From: Bog-756 sp963703145
GTDB lineage: Bacteria; Actinomycetota; Acidimicrobiia; Acidimicrobiales; RAAP-2
DNA length: 64,000 nt
Direction of reading: 5' to 3'
NCBI GenBank assembly: GCA_963703145.1
Contig: OY969793.1
Coordinates: 2,232,001-2,296,000, forward strand
Shown here one piece after another: positions 42,354-51,044 of the stretch. The number at the start of each line of letters is the position of its first letter. The stretch's first letter is position 1. Both the position numbers and the translations under genes were made by a program. The notes under the pieces are model-generated. The model was not told where the DNA came from and did no database searches. It was given only the letters and a program-made list of their open reading frames with translations.

Positions 42354-43934
42354 GTGCGATCACGGCTGGTCCGGGGCTTGGAAGCGGTGGCCATCGCCGT
42401 GGCGGCCACCCTCATGGTGGCTGTCGTGCCCGGGTCGGCCTCAGTAGCGGTCGGTGCGCCAACGGCCGGGCCGAGCGCCGTCGGGTCGACCGCACATGCC
42501 GCTGGTCAACCTCTGAGCCTCCACCTGGTGGTCGGGATGGCCGACGACGTCGTCACCGGCGGGTACTGGGTTACGGCCTCCAACGGTGGGGTCTTCAGCT
42601 TCGACGCCCCGTTCGAGGGATCGGCCGGCTCGCTGGCCCTGGTCCGGCCCATCGTCGGGATGGCCGCCACGCCCGACGGGGGTGGCTACTGGCTGGTGGC
42701 CTCCGGCGGGGGCATCTTCTCCTTCGGCGACGCCCGGTTCTTCGGCTCCATGGGCGGCCGGCCGCTGAACCGTCCCATCGTCGGCATGGCCGCCACGGCC
42801 GACGGCGACGGCTACTGGCTGGTGGCCTCCGACGGGGGCATCTTCTCCTTCGGCGACGCCCGGTTCTTCGGCTCCATGGGCGGCCGGCCGCTCAACCGTC
42901 CCATCGTCGGCATGGCCGCCACGCCCGACGGCGACGGCTACTGGTTCACGGCCGGGGACGGAGGGGTGTTCTCCTTCGGCGACGCCCGGTTCGCCGGTTC
43001 GACCGGCGCCATCACCCTCCACTCCCCGGTGGTGGGCATGGATGCCGCACCGGGGGGCGGGTACTGGCTGGTGGCCGGCGACGGTGGTGTATTCGCGTTC
43101 GCCGCCCCCTTCGCCGGGGCGGCGACCGGGACGCTCCAACGGGCTGCGGTGGGACTGGTCGCCTCGCCGGGCGGTGGATACCGCCTCATCGCCTCCAACG
43201 GCTCGCTGTACGCCTATGGAGGGGCCACCCTCTACGGGTCGGTCGACGTGCCCCCACTGGTCGGAGAGACGGTGGCCATCGATCCCGGTCACGACGGCGG
43301 CAACGGCGGGGACGCCGGATTCATCGGCCAGCCCATCGACGGCGGGAACTTCACCGAGTCATGCGACACCGTGGGCACCGAGACCGCCGCCGGCTACTCG
43401 GAGCACGCGTTCAATTTCGACGTGGCCGTCCGCCTGCAGTCCCTCCTGACGGCGGCCGGGGCCACGGTGGTGATGACCCGGACCAACGACACCGGTGTCG
43501 GTCCGTGCGTGAACACCCGTGCGGCCATCGCCAACGCGGCCCACGCCGATGCTGCCGTCTCGATCCATGCCGACGGAGGCCCGGTGTCGGGGCGGGGCTT
43601 CGACGTCATCGAGCCCCTGCCCGTCGTGAGCCCCATCAGCAACAACACCGCCATCGTCGGACCCTCGGCCCGCTTGGGCGCCGAGGTCCGCACACGGTTC
43701 GCCGCCGACACCGGTGAGCCGACCTCGGACTACTCGGGCAGCCTCGGCATCGATCAACGGGACAACCTCGGAGGGTTGAACCTGACCACGGTGCCCAAGG
43801 TCCTCATCGAATGCGCCAACATGCAGAACCCCCTCGACGCCGGCCTGACCATGAGCCCGCAATGGCGCCAGCAGGCGGCCGTGGGGCTGGAGGACGGCAT
43901 CGCCCAATTCCTCCAGGCCGAGGAGATGCCCTGA
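42354..43934 (+). CDS. Secreted N-acetylmuramoyl-L-alanine amidase with GYWLVASDGG repeats
   Basis: Starts at GTG 42354, six bases after a CAGGAT box; the open frame begins at 42333. An N-terminal signal peptide ('RGLEAVAIAVAATLMVAVVP') is followed by about six copies of a 42-44-residue repeat ('GYWLVASDGGIFSFGDARFF'), probably forming a beta-propeller, and a C-terminal Amidase_3 domain ('TVAIDPGHDGGNGGDAGF', 'VVMTRTNDTGVGPCVNTRAA', 'DAAVSIHADGGPVSGRGFDV', 'VPKVLIECANMQNPLDAGLT') with the zinc ligands His, Glu, His and the catalytic Glu. It cleaves the amide between MurNAc and the peptide stem. The repeat is frequent in secreted proteins of Acidimicrobiia and may bind wall polymers. Confidence 0.9.
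   Translation: MRSRLVRGLEAVAIAVAATLMVAVVPGSASVAVGAPTAGPSAVGSTAHAAGQPLSLHLVVGMADDVVTGGYWVTASNGGVFSFDAPFEGSAGSLALVRPIVGMAATPDGGGYWLVASGGGIFSFGDARFFGSMGGRPLNRPIVGMAATADGDGYWLVASDGGIFSFGDARFFGSMGGRPLNRPIVGMAATPDGDGYWFTAGDGGVFSFGDARFAGSTGAITLHSPVVGMDAAPGGGYWLVAGDGGVFAFAAPFAGAATGTLQRAAVGLVASPGGGYRLIASNGSLYAYGGATLYGSVDVPPLVGETVAIDPGHDGGNGGDAGFIGQPIDGGNFTESCDTVGTETAAGYSEHAFNFDVAVRLQSLLTAAGATVVMTRTNDTGVGPCVNTRAAIANAAHADAAVSIHADGGPVSGRGFDVIEPLPVVSPISNNTAIVGPSARLGAEVRTRFAADTGEPTSDYSGSLGIDQRDNLGGLNLTTVPKVLIECANMQNPLDAGLTMSPQWRQQAAVGLEDGIAQFLQAEEMP
42651..42902 (+). repeat. Tandem near-identical 126-bp repeats inside the amidase gene
   Basis: Two units of exactly 126 bp (42651-42776 and 42777-42902) are almost identical in DNA, down to synonymous sites. 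A third unit (42903-43028) has diverged, and further degenerate units extend to about 43190. Each encodes 42 residues, so copy-number change keeps the frame. Confidence 0.8.
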
Positions 43935-43956
43935 GCTGAGCCCGGTCCTCCGACGC

Positions 43957-44601
43957 TCAGTCCGGGGGCCCGCCGGCCAGCAGCCCAATGACATCGGCGG
44001 CCATGGCATCGCACAGGCCCGCCAGCAGCCCCATCTGGTCGGCCAGCGATCGTGCCGCGAGCAGGGCTTGGCGATCGATCAAGTTGAGGGGGGCCAGGTG
44101 GCACAGCTGCCAGCCGACCTCCTCATCGGGACCCGACAGGTCAAGGTCGTGTGGGAGGGCCGGGACCTCGCCGAGCTCGGACAGGAGTGAACACACTCGG
44201 CGGACGGCCGACTCGGCCGCACCGAGCGACTCGCCGTCGCCGGGGCGGCGCACCATTGGAAAGGCCTGCACCTCGGCGCGGGGATAGGGGTCGTCGGTGA
44301 GCCAGGCGGTGACCCGGAGCCGCTCCGCCCCGAGCGCCAACACCAGCATGCGTCCATCGTCCAACTCGCCGACCTGGGCGATCCTGGCCACGGTGCCGAC
44401 GTCGACCCGCTGGTCGCCGCCGCCGACCTCCGAGCCGCGGGCGATCAGCACCACCCCGAACTCACCGTCTCGCCCCATGCAGTCGGCCATGAGCGTGCGG
44501 TAGCGCTCCTCGAAGACGTGGAGCGGGAGGCCGGCCTGTGGAAACAGCACCGTCGACAACGGGAACATCCCGAGGGTCCGGGCCACCGGGTCATTCGTCA
44601 C
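43957..44601 (-). CDS. Stand-alone Lon N-terminal (substrate-binding) domain protein
   Basis: A 214-residue protein from GTG 44601, overlapping the stop of the upstream membrane-protein gene (GTGA). 'LGMFPLSTVLFPQAGLPLHV' and 'FEERYRTLMADCMGRDGEFG' are the typical opening of the Lon LAN/PUA-like domain; 'RIAQVGELDDGRMLVLALGA' and helical 'NLIDRQALLAARSLADQMGL' follow. No ATPase or protease domain is attached. Such free LAN-domain proteins are common in actinobacteria and may bind unfolded peptides; function is unproven. Its coupling to a membrane glycosyltransferase-like gene is not explained. Confidence 0.87.
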   Translation of the reverse strand: MTNDPVARTLGMFPLSTVLFPQAGLPLHVFEERYRTLMADCMGRDGEFGVVLIARGSEVGGGDQRVDVGTVARIAQVGELDDGRMLVLALGAERLRVTAWLTDDPYPRAEVQAFPMVRRPGDGESLGAAESAVRRVCSLLSELGEVPALPHDLDLSGPDEEVGWQLCHLAPLNLIDRQALLAARSLADQMGLLAGLCDAMAADVIGLLAGGPPD

Positions 44602-47084
44602 GTGGTCCGGACCGAGGGATCGGCGCGTGACGACCGGCGACGGGATCGCCAACCGGCAACGGCGAGCCCGACGGCTGCCACGAGGGCGGCCAACGAGATG
44701 AGCTCACCCGCCTTGTCCGACGAGGAGCTGGCGTAGGTCAGGGTGACGTCGTGACTGGTGGGGACCACCACCATCAGATTGGGTGCCGCCCGCCAGGGAC
44801 CCTGTGCCCCGGTGGCCTGCCAGTTCGGGAAGTACGAGACCTTCACCTCGACCGGTGTGCCGATGCGACTCACGTGGAAGGAGATCGTGCTGTCCGTCTG
44901 GGAGACGTTGGACACAACCGTCGTGGGCTCGGCCACCGCCGCAGGACGCGTCTGGGTGGCGGGCACCCGGGTCCAGCTGGCCGGTCCACCGGCAGCCGGC
45001 ACCACGTTCCACCGGCTGGGATCGTCGTACCAACTCACCGCCGGGGCCAGCCAGCTGGCCTGGCTGGGCTGCACCCCGGTCCACACCACCGGCCGGTTGG
45101 CCAGGGGCTGGACCAGTGACGAGTCCCGGACCTCGTACACCTTCCAGGTCACGTCCAGGTTCTGTCCGTTGTAACTGGTGACGAAGGGGCCGGTCGATCC
45201 CACCTGGACCAGTTGGGGGTCGGCGGCAGCGGCCTGCTCGACCGTGGTCGACGCCGCCAGGAAGTACTTCACCCCGAGCGCCTGGAGGTGCTGGACGCCG
45301 AGCGGCACGTTCAGTCCGCCGTAGGGGAGCCCCACCACGGCGTCCGACGGCGTGACCGACAGCTCGTTCTGGTTGATGAAGTGGAAGGGCGTGGTCGAGG
45401 CCGACTCGAACAACAGGCCCTCCATCGAGTCGACGCAACCGTTGGTCCAGTAAGGAAGGAGCATCAGGGCCATGGTGGTACCGAACCGGTTCTCCGACGG
45501 GTCGTACTCCCACATGGCCCGACCGCAGCCGTGAGTGGCGCCCACCTTGGCCATCATCTGGACCACTGCGTGGTACTCGGGATAGTCCGGCTTGCGCTCG
45601 TAACCCGAGTAATTCCACTCCGCCCAGGCACTCGGCTGGTTGGCGCCGACGGTCACGCCCACCTGGCTGAGGGTCGTCGACGGCAGTACCAGGGGTGGCA
45701 CCACCACGACGCAGGCGGCGAGCAGCGCCAGGATCGGCCCGACCACAGCACCGGGCGAGCTCGGTCCAGATGTCGGGCGGCGGAACCGGCTGATCCGGTC
45801 ACCCGGCCGCCAGGCCATGCCCTGGACGGCCATCAGCCGGTCGCGGACCACCACCACCCAGGCGTCCAGGCGACGCCGGCGGTTCCACCGGGCGACCGCG
45901 GCCACCGACTCGGCCAGGGCGTACCCCGCCATCAGGTAGAGGCAGAGGAACCAGAAGGGCAGGAACCGGGCGTTGTAGAGCTTGTTGGCCGGATCCAGGC
46001 AGACGGCCGCGGCCGAGATCCCGGCCATGACCGCGATGAACAAGGCGACCCGGTTGCGCCGGGCCACCATCGCCACTAGGCCCACGACGTCGGTGGCCAG
46101 GACCCAGCGGGCCGACGCCGGGAAGAGCAGGTGGGGGAAGCCGAGCACCTTGGTGTACCCCATATTGGTCGTGTAGGCCTGGCCGGTGGCAAAGGGGATG
46201 AGCCACCACGCGGCGAGCCCGGCGCCGATGGCCCCCACCACCACCGCCCACAGGAGTCGCCCCGACCAACGCCTCCGTGCCACTCGACCCTGGCGACCGG
46301 CCCGGAACCCGCGCACCACATCGGCGTCGAGCACGAGCCAGACCACCGCCCCGGCCGCGGCGAACAGGGCCGGGAGTAGGTGGCAGAGCAGCGTGACGGC
46401 GAAGAGCACTGCGGCCAGGGACCGGTGCCGTCCGGTCCGCATGCCCGATGCCACCACACCGAGGAACAACAAGGAGACGGACAGGCTCAGTGAGAACGAG
46501 AACTCCCCGGCCAGTGTGGACAAGATGTTTCCGCCGTAGATGGTGAAGCTCGGCTCGAAGAGGAATGGCAGGGTGGCCGCAGCCAGACAGGCCGGCCCGG
46601 GGTTCCGCAGGCCGGCGAGGCGTCCAAAGGCCCAGGCGCACACCGGCAGCGTCAGGGTGCCGAGCACGGTGACCAGCTTGAAGGCCACGTCGTAGGGCAT
46701 GACGGCGTTGAACAGGACGGTGACCAGCCCGGGTAGCGGGAAGTAGAAGGTGTAGAGGGGGAAGCCGTCGTACCAGTCGGGGTCCCACCCGGTCAGCTGG
46801 CCGTGGGTGAGCAGGTGCGACTTCAAAAAGGCCGGGAGGATCACGTGGGCCCCGGTGTCACCCCCGGCGGTGGTGGTGTTGGCCACCAACAGCGACGGGT
46901 GCAGTTGGCTGAGGGCCACCAGGGTCACCCCCACCACCGCCACCAGGTTGGCCCAGCCCGGCCAGGCCGATCGCTGCGTCAGGCGCCCGACGAGACCGGA
47001 GAGCCAGGGTGTCGGCGTGGACGATGCGGCGAGGGCACTGGGTGGGGCCGGCGCGGGGCGGGCCAGGTCGACAGGTGCAGTCAT
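44598..47084 (-). CDS. Large GT-C-fold/PTPS-related multi-pass membrane protein
   Basis: An 828-residue protein with about a dozen transmembrane helices in the first 480 residues, then a large extracellular domain and one C-terminal helix ('LISLAALVAAVGLAVAGW'). Near the first external loop stands 'ANTTTAGGDTGAHVILPAFL', an acidic motif placed as in GT-C glycosyltransferases, followed by 'WYDGFPLYTFYFPLPGLVTV'. The pattern agrees with the '6-pyruvoyl-tetrahydropterin synthase-related' membrane family (PF10131), now seen as GT-C-like polyprenyl-phosphate sugar transferases. The extracellular part ('GATHGCGRAMWEYDPSENRF') could bind the acceptor. It lies between a CPBP protease gene and the Lon-N gene, one base after the first and overlapping the second. 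Donor and acceptor are unknown. Confidence 0.75.
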   Translation of the reverse strand: MTAPVDLARPAPAPPSALAASSTPTPWLSGLVGRLTQRSAWPGWANLVAVVGVTLVALSQLHPSLLVANTTTAGGDTGAHVILPAFLKSHLLTHGQLTGWDPDWYDGFPLYTFYFPLPGLVTVLFNAVMPYDVAFKLVTVLGTLTLPVCAWAFGRLAGLRNPGPACLAAATLPFLFEPSFTIYGGNILSTLAGEFSFSLSLSVSLLFLGVVASGMRTGRHRSLAAVLFAVTLLCHLLPALFAAAGAVVWLVLDADVVRGFRAGRQGRVARRRWSGRLLWAVVVGAIGAGLAAWWLIPFATGQAYTTNMGYTKVLGFPHLLFPASARWVLATDVVGLVAMVARRNRVALFIAVMAGISAAAVCLDPANKLYNARFLPFWFLCLYLMAGYALAESVAAVARWNRRRRLDAWVVVVRDRLMAVQGMAWRPGDRISRFRRPTSGPSSPGAVVGPILALLAACVVVVPPLVLPSTTLSQVGVTVGANQPSAWAEWNYSGYERKPDYPEYHAVVQMMAKVGATHGCGRAMWEYDPSENRFGTTMALMLLPYWTNGCVDSMEGLLFESASTTPFHFINQNELSVTPSDAVVGLPYGGLNVPLGVQHLQALGVKYFLAASTTVEQAAAADPQLVQVGSTGPFVTSYNGQNLDVTWKVYEVRDSSLVQPLANRPVVWTGVQPSQASWLAPAVSWYDDPSRWNVVPAAGGPASWTRVPATQTRPAAVAEPTTVVSNVSQTDSTISFHVSRIGTPVEVKVSYFPNWQATGAQGPWRAAPNLMVVVPTSHDVTLTYASSSSDKAGELISLAALVAAVGLAVAGWRSRRRSSRADPSVRTT

Positions 47085-47085
47085 C

Positions 47086-48123
47086 TCAGAACGGCACCCC
47101 GTGGACCAGCGGTACCGTCCCGACCACGGCGGCCGACACTGCCACGAGGTTGAACGTGGCGTGGGCGACCATGTTCATGCCCAGCCGCCCTGTCCGGTAC
47201 GAGACCGCTGACAAGATGATCCCGAACGTGGCCAGGCCCAGGAGCTGGAGGGACTCCGCATGGGCCAGGCCGAAGAGCACGCCGGTGATGACCACCGCGA
47301 GGGTCGGGCCCACCCACCGGCCCATCGTCCCGAACAACCGGGCCAGTGCGCGGAGGAGCACGCCGCGGAAGAAGAGCTCCTCGAAGAACGGTGCGCCGAC
47401 CACGGTCAGGACGGCGATGACCGCGAACGAGGCACCGTGGGATCCACCCGTCAGCTTCTGGCTGGGGGCGTCGAATCGTTGGTTGAAGTTGTGGACATGG
47501 TGGGAGATCGGGACATAGATCAGCGCCACCAGGAACTGCCCACCCACACCGATGGGGATCCCCACCAGGTCGAGCCACCGGAATCGCAGCCCCAGGTCGC
47601 GGGAGAAGCTCTTGGTGCCTCGAACGCCGGTGGCCAACCAGGCCGCACCGAAGAAGCCGCCCCACACGCCGAGGAGGGTCGAGACGATGTACCAGGTGGG
47701 GGGCTCGCTGAGCGCCGAGATGGCCGTGATCGACCGGTGGTCACCGCTGAGCGAGGCCGTCACGACCACCAAGATGCCGGCCAGGATCTGCCCGCCGAGG
47801 AATCCGAGAACGGCGAAGAGCAGCCACATCCAGGCCGATGACCGTGTGGACGGCGAGCCACCGGCGGCCAGCTGACGCCCGAGCGTCACATCCCCTCCCT
47901 CGGTGGCGACGACAGCGGGCTCCCCGTCCATAGAGGGTAGGGATGGCGGTGGGGCCCAGCCTGGTGGCGGCGAGTTCGGGGGTGGTGGCGCCCAGCCGAC
48001 CGGTGGTGGCGCCCAAGCCGGAGGCGGCGGGACCGGCGCACCCGGTCCCTGGAACGGCTGGTCGAGGGGCACGCCCCCGCCCGGCGCGCGTGGGTCCGCA
48101 CCCTGTTCGGACCGCTCGATCAC
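47086..48123 (-). CDS. CPBP-family intramembrane metalloprotease
   Basis: A 345-residue protein with GTG start 48123 six bases after TAACGT. The first 65 residues are Pro-rich ('PPPPAWAPPPVGWAPPPP'), a disordered cytoplasmic tail common in actinobacterial membrane proteins. Eight or so transmembrane helices follow. CPBP motifs are intact: 'GAPFFEELFFRGVLLRALAR' (EExxxR), 'GVLFGLAHAESLQLLGLAT' (FxxxH) and 'MNMVAHATFNLVAV' (HxxxN). The family includes CAAX-type prenyl endopeptidases and bacteriocin-immunity proteins. It is divergent from ftsH and immediately followed by the GT-C-like gene. Confidence 0.9.
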   Translation of the reverse strand: MIERSEQGADPRAPGGGVPLDQPFQGPGAPVPPPPAWAPPPVGWAPPPPNSPPPGWAPPPSLPSMDGEPAVVATEGGDVTLGRQLAAGGSPSTRSSAWMWLLFAVLGFLGGQILAGILVVVTASLSGDHRSITAISALSEPPTWYIVSTLLGVWGGFFGAAWLATGVRGTKSFSRDLGLRFRWLDLVGIPIGVGGQFLVALIYVPISHHVHNFNQRFDAPSQKLTGGSHGASFAVIAVLTVVGAPFFEELFFRGVLLRALARLFGTMGRWVGPTLAVVITGVLFGLAHAESLQLLGLATFGIILSAVSYRTGRLGMNMVAHATFNLVAVSAAVVGTVPLVHGVPF

Positions 48124-48129
48124 CCTTCT

Positions 48130-48135
48130 ACGTTA
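48130..48135 (-). promoter_or_regulatory. Leaderless-type -10 box (TAACGT)
   Basis: On the minus strand TAACGT ends six bases before GTG 48123 of the CPBP protease gene. Confidence 0.5.
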
Positions 48136-48209
48136 CCGAGGGGAGGGTCACTACACGCAGCGGCAGGCGGTCCGGGGGTGCCGATGCCTCAAATAGGCGC
48201 CGGTGCGCA

Positions 48210-48215
48210 TAGCAT
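48210..48215 (+). promoter_or_regulatory. ftsH leaderless-type -10 box (TAGCAT)
   Basis: TAGCAT ends six bases before the ftsH GTG at 48222. The divergent CPBP promoter lies 74 bp away. Confidence 0.5.
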
Positions 48216-48221
48216 GATGAG

Positions 48222-50513
48222 GTGACTCCGCCAAACCCCAACGTACCGGGAGGCCCTCCCGCCACCGGTGGACCAGGACAGGAAGCGCCGGGCCAAAACA
48301 AGAACCGCGTGATCCTCTACGTGGTGATCCTGTTGGCGGTGCTCGCCGTGTTGATCATCCCCAACCTGGTCCACTCGGCCAACACCGACAAGCTCACGTA
48401 CAACACGTTCCTCAGCGAGATCCAGACCAAGCAGATCAAGAACGCCACCGTCGACCAGACCTCGGGCGTGATCACCGGCACCATGGCCAACGGGGCCTCC
48501 TACACGGTGAACGGGCCGAGCCCGGTCACCGATTCGCTCCTCAACGCCCTCAAGCCACTCGGGTCGAACTACAAGCTGGTCACGGGTGCAGCCAACCCCC
48601 TCGTCAGCATCTTGCTCACCTGGATCCTGCCCTTCGCCATCCTGGGGGGCATCTTCTTCTACATCAGCCGAAAAGCGCAGGGCCAGATGGGCAGCATCAT
48701 GTCCATCGGGCGCTCGAAGGCCAAGCTCTACTCAACGGAGCGGCCATCCACCACGTTCGACGACGTGGCCGGCTACGACGGGGTCAAGCTCGAGATCAGT
48801 GAGGTCGTCGACTTCTTGAAGACCCCGGCCCGCTTCAAGGAGATCGGGGCACGCATCCCCAAGGGCATCTTGTTGGTGGGCCCGCCGGGAACCGGCAAGA
48901 CCCTCCTGGCCCGAGCCGTCGCCGGTGAGGCCGGCGTGCCGTTCATGTCGGTGAGCGGGTCCGACTTCATGGAGATGTTCGTCGGCGTCGGCGCCAGCCG
49001 GGTCCGGGACCTGTTCGCCACCGCCCGCAAGCAGGCGCCGGCCATCGTGTTCATCGACGAGATCGACTCCATCGGCCGCAAGCGCGGTGCCGGGCTCGGG
49101 GGCGGGCACGACGAGCGGGAGCAGACGCTCAACCAGATGCTGTCCGAGATGGACGGGTTCGACCCCACCGAGGGCATCGTGGTCATGGCCGCCACCAACC
49201 GACCGGACATCCTGGACGCCGCCATCCTGCGCCCGGGTCGCTTCGACCGCCAGATCGTGGTGCCGCTACCCGACCTCGACGAGCGGCTTCCCATCCTGCA
49301 GGTCCACTGCAAGGACAAGCGGGTCGACCCCACCGTGGACCTCGGCACCGTGGCCCGCGGCACGCCGGGCATGAGCGGCGCCGATCTCGCCAACCTGGTC
49401 AACGAGGCCGCGCTGCACGCCGTCCGCCGGGGGTCCAAGGTCATCCAGAACGTCGACTTCGAAGCCTCGCGCGACCGCGTCCTGATGGGCCAGCGGCGCG
49501 AGAGCCTGGTCCTCTCGGGCCAGGAGAAGGAGCGGGTGGCGTTCCATGAGGGCGGCCACGCCGTGCTCGCCTACGTGCTGCCGGAGGCCGATCCGGTCCA
49601 CAAGGTCACCATCCTGCCCACGGGCATGGCTCTCGGCGTCACCATGCAGCTCCCGATGGAGGAGCGTCACATCCATCCGCGCCAGCACATCGAGGACTCG
49701 CTGGCGGTCCGCATGGGCGGCCGGGCCGCCGAGCTACTGGTCTATGGCGACCTGTCCACCGGGGCCAGCAACGACCTGGTCGGCAACACCGAACTGGCCC
49801 GCAAGATGGTCCGCGAGTGGGGCATGAGCGACAAGATCGGCCCCATGGCCTGGGGCTCCCAGGGACAGGTGTTCCTGGGCGAGGACCTCATGCACACCCG
49901 GGACTACTCCGAGCACACCAGCCAGATCATCGATGACGAGGTCGAGATCATCCTGCGAGAGCAGGAGCAACGGGCCCTCGAGGTGCTGGCCCGCCACCGA
50001 GGAGGGCTCGATGCCGTGGCCCGGGCCCTCCTCGACGAGGAGACCATCGACGGCGAGACCGTCGGCCGGCTGGTCGACACCGCCTACGGACGCCCGGTCC
50101 ATGAGCACGGGGTCAAGACTGTGCCCCCGATCTTCGTGGCCTCCCAACACGGACCGACCGGGTCCGGGGATGCTGACGGCCCACCCGACCAGTCGGCCGG
50201 CACCCACGCCAACGGTGCCGGCACGGCCCCGGCCCTCGCCGGCGACCAGCCGGCCGGTGCTGGGCCGACCGTCGACTCTGGCGATCCCGTCGACTCGGCC
50301 AGCCGCTCCTCCGACCAGCCGGGCGCCACCCAGCCCTCGGATCAGGGACAGGGCGCCGACGGCCGCCCGGCATCGGACCCGTGGCCACCGCCGCCCCCTG
50401 CTGCCGGGCACTGGCCCCAGGCGCCGTCGCCCCTTCCGGCCCAACCTGCCCCCAGCCACTGGCCCAAGCAGGCGCCGTGGCCACCACCTCCGCCACCGCC
50501 CAGCTCCCGGTAG
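48222..50513 (+). CDS. ftsH: ATP-dependent zinc metalloprotease FtsH
   Basis: Membrane-anchored AAA protease that degrades short-lived and misassembled proteins. The 763-residue protein starts at GTG 48222. N-terminal helix 'RVILYVVILLAVLAVLIIPN', extracytoplasmic FtsH_ext domain ('LTYNTFLSEIQTKQIKNATV'), second helix 'ILLTWILPFAILGGIFFYI'. AAA domain: Walker A 'GPPGTGKTLLARAVAGEAGV', Walker B 'APAIVFIDEIDSIG', SRH 'VVMAATNRPDILDAAILRPG'. Zinc site 'VAFHEGGHAVLAYVLPEADP' (HExxH) and the third ligand in 'GDLSTGASNDLVGNTELARK'. The last 130 or so residues are Pro/Gly/Ala/Asp-rich, ending in a proline-rich tail, an extension seen in actinobacterial FtsH. Confidence 0.97.
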   Translation: MTPPNPNVPGGPPATGGPGQEAPGQNKNRVILYVVILLAVLAVLIIPNLVHSANTDKLTYNTFLSEIQTKQIKNATVDQTSGVITGTMANGASYTVNGPSPVTDSLLNALKPLGSNYKLVTGAANPLVSILLTWILPFAILGGIFFYISRKAQGQMGSIMSIGRSKAKLYSTERPSTTFDDVAGYDGVKLEISEVVDFLKTPARFKEIGARIPKGILLVGPPGTGKTLLARAVAGEAGVPFMSVSGSDFMEMFVGVGASRVRDLFATARKQAPAIVFIDEIDSIGRKRGAGLGGGHDEREQTLNQMLSEMDGFDPTEGIVVMAATNRPDILDAAILRPGRFDRQIVVPLPDLDERLPILQVHCKDKRVDPTVDLGTVARGTPGMSGADLANLVNEAALHAVRRGSKVIQNVDFEASRDRVLMGQRRESLVLSGQEKERVAFHEGGHAVLAYVLPEADPVHKVTILPTGMALGVTMQLPMEERHIHPRQHIEDSLAVRMGGRAAELLVYGDLSTGASNDLVGNTELARKMVREWGMSDKIGPMAWGSQGQVFLGEDLMHTRDYSEHTSQIIDDEVEIILREQEQRALEVLARHRGGLDAVARALLDEETIDGETVGRLVDTAYGRPVHEHGVKTVPPIFVASQHGPTGSGDADGPPDQSAGTHANGAGTAPALAGDQPAGAGPTVDSGDPVDSASRSSDQPGATQPSDQGQGADGRPASDPWPPPPPAAGHWPQAPSPLPAQPAPSHWPKQAPWPPPPPPPSSR

Positions 50514-50620
50514 GTCCTAGCCGCCCCTGCGGCCTCCGTCAGGTGGTCGGCGGGTGCCGGCGAGCCCGAGCGGCGAGCCCCGGGCATCCTGCGCCAGGTA
50601 ACCGGCCTCGTGCTCAGCGT

Positions 50621-50992
50621 TCAGTCCGGCGAGTGGCACGCCGCCTCGACGTTGTTCCCGTCGGGATCGCGCACAAAGGCGCCGTAGTAGTTCTGGTGGT
50701 ACTCCGGCCACACCCGGGGGGCATGGAGCACGGTGGCGCCGGACGAGCGTGCCGCCTCGAAGAAGGCGGTGACCGTAGCGCGGTCTGCTGCGGTGAAGGC
50801 GACGTGGGACTCGCGGAATCCCTCGCCGGTGGTGCGTGGACCGATCCAGAACTCAGCCCGCGGGGCGACCCCATAGCCGATCACCTCGCCGAAGTTGGCC
50901 ACCCGGCTCCCCCCGAGAGGGGCGAGCACGGCGTCGTAGAAGGACGCACTGGCGGTCAGGTCGGCACATTGCAGGGAGACATGGTCGATCAT
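50621..50992 (-). CDS. VOC-superfamily (glyoxalase/dioxygenase-like) protein
   Basis: A single vicinal-oxygen-chelate domain of about 123 residues from ATG 50992 (an ATG three codons upstream at 51001 is equally possible). 'MIDHVSLQCADLTASASFYD' is the standard opening and 'YYGAFVRDPDGNNVEAACH' the standard close, with likely metal ligands His4 and the Glu of the last motif. Reaction cannot be deduced; members include dioxygenases, lyases and resistance proteins. It is divergent from the methyltransferase gene and convergent with ftsH. Confidence 0.88.
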   Translation of the reverse strand: MIDHVSLQCADLTASASFYDAVLAPLGGSRVANFGEVIGYGVAPRAEFWIGPRTTGEGFRESHVAFTAADRATVTAFFEAARSSGATVLHAPRVWPEYHQNYYGAFVRDPDGNNVEAACHSPD

Positions 50993-51032
50993 GGGACCCA
51001 TCGTGCCACCGCCGGTGCCGGCGAGGCCGACC

Positions 51033-51038
51033 TAAGGT
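51033..51038 (+). promoter_or_regulatory. Leaderless-type -10 box (TAAGGT)
   Basis: TAAGGT ends six bases before GTG 51045 of the methyltransferase gene. Confidence 0.5.
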
Positions 51039-51044
51039 CGGGCC

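Noticed and set aside
40793..43717. A 974-codon plus-strand frame across manB and the amidase
   Set aside because: Both real genes are conserved in other frames; this one is Arg/Gly/His-rich without any known motif.
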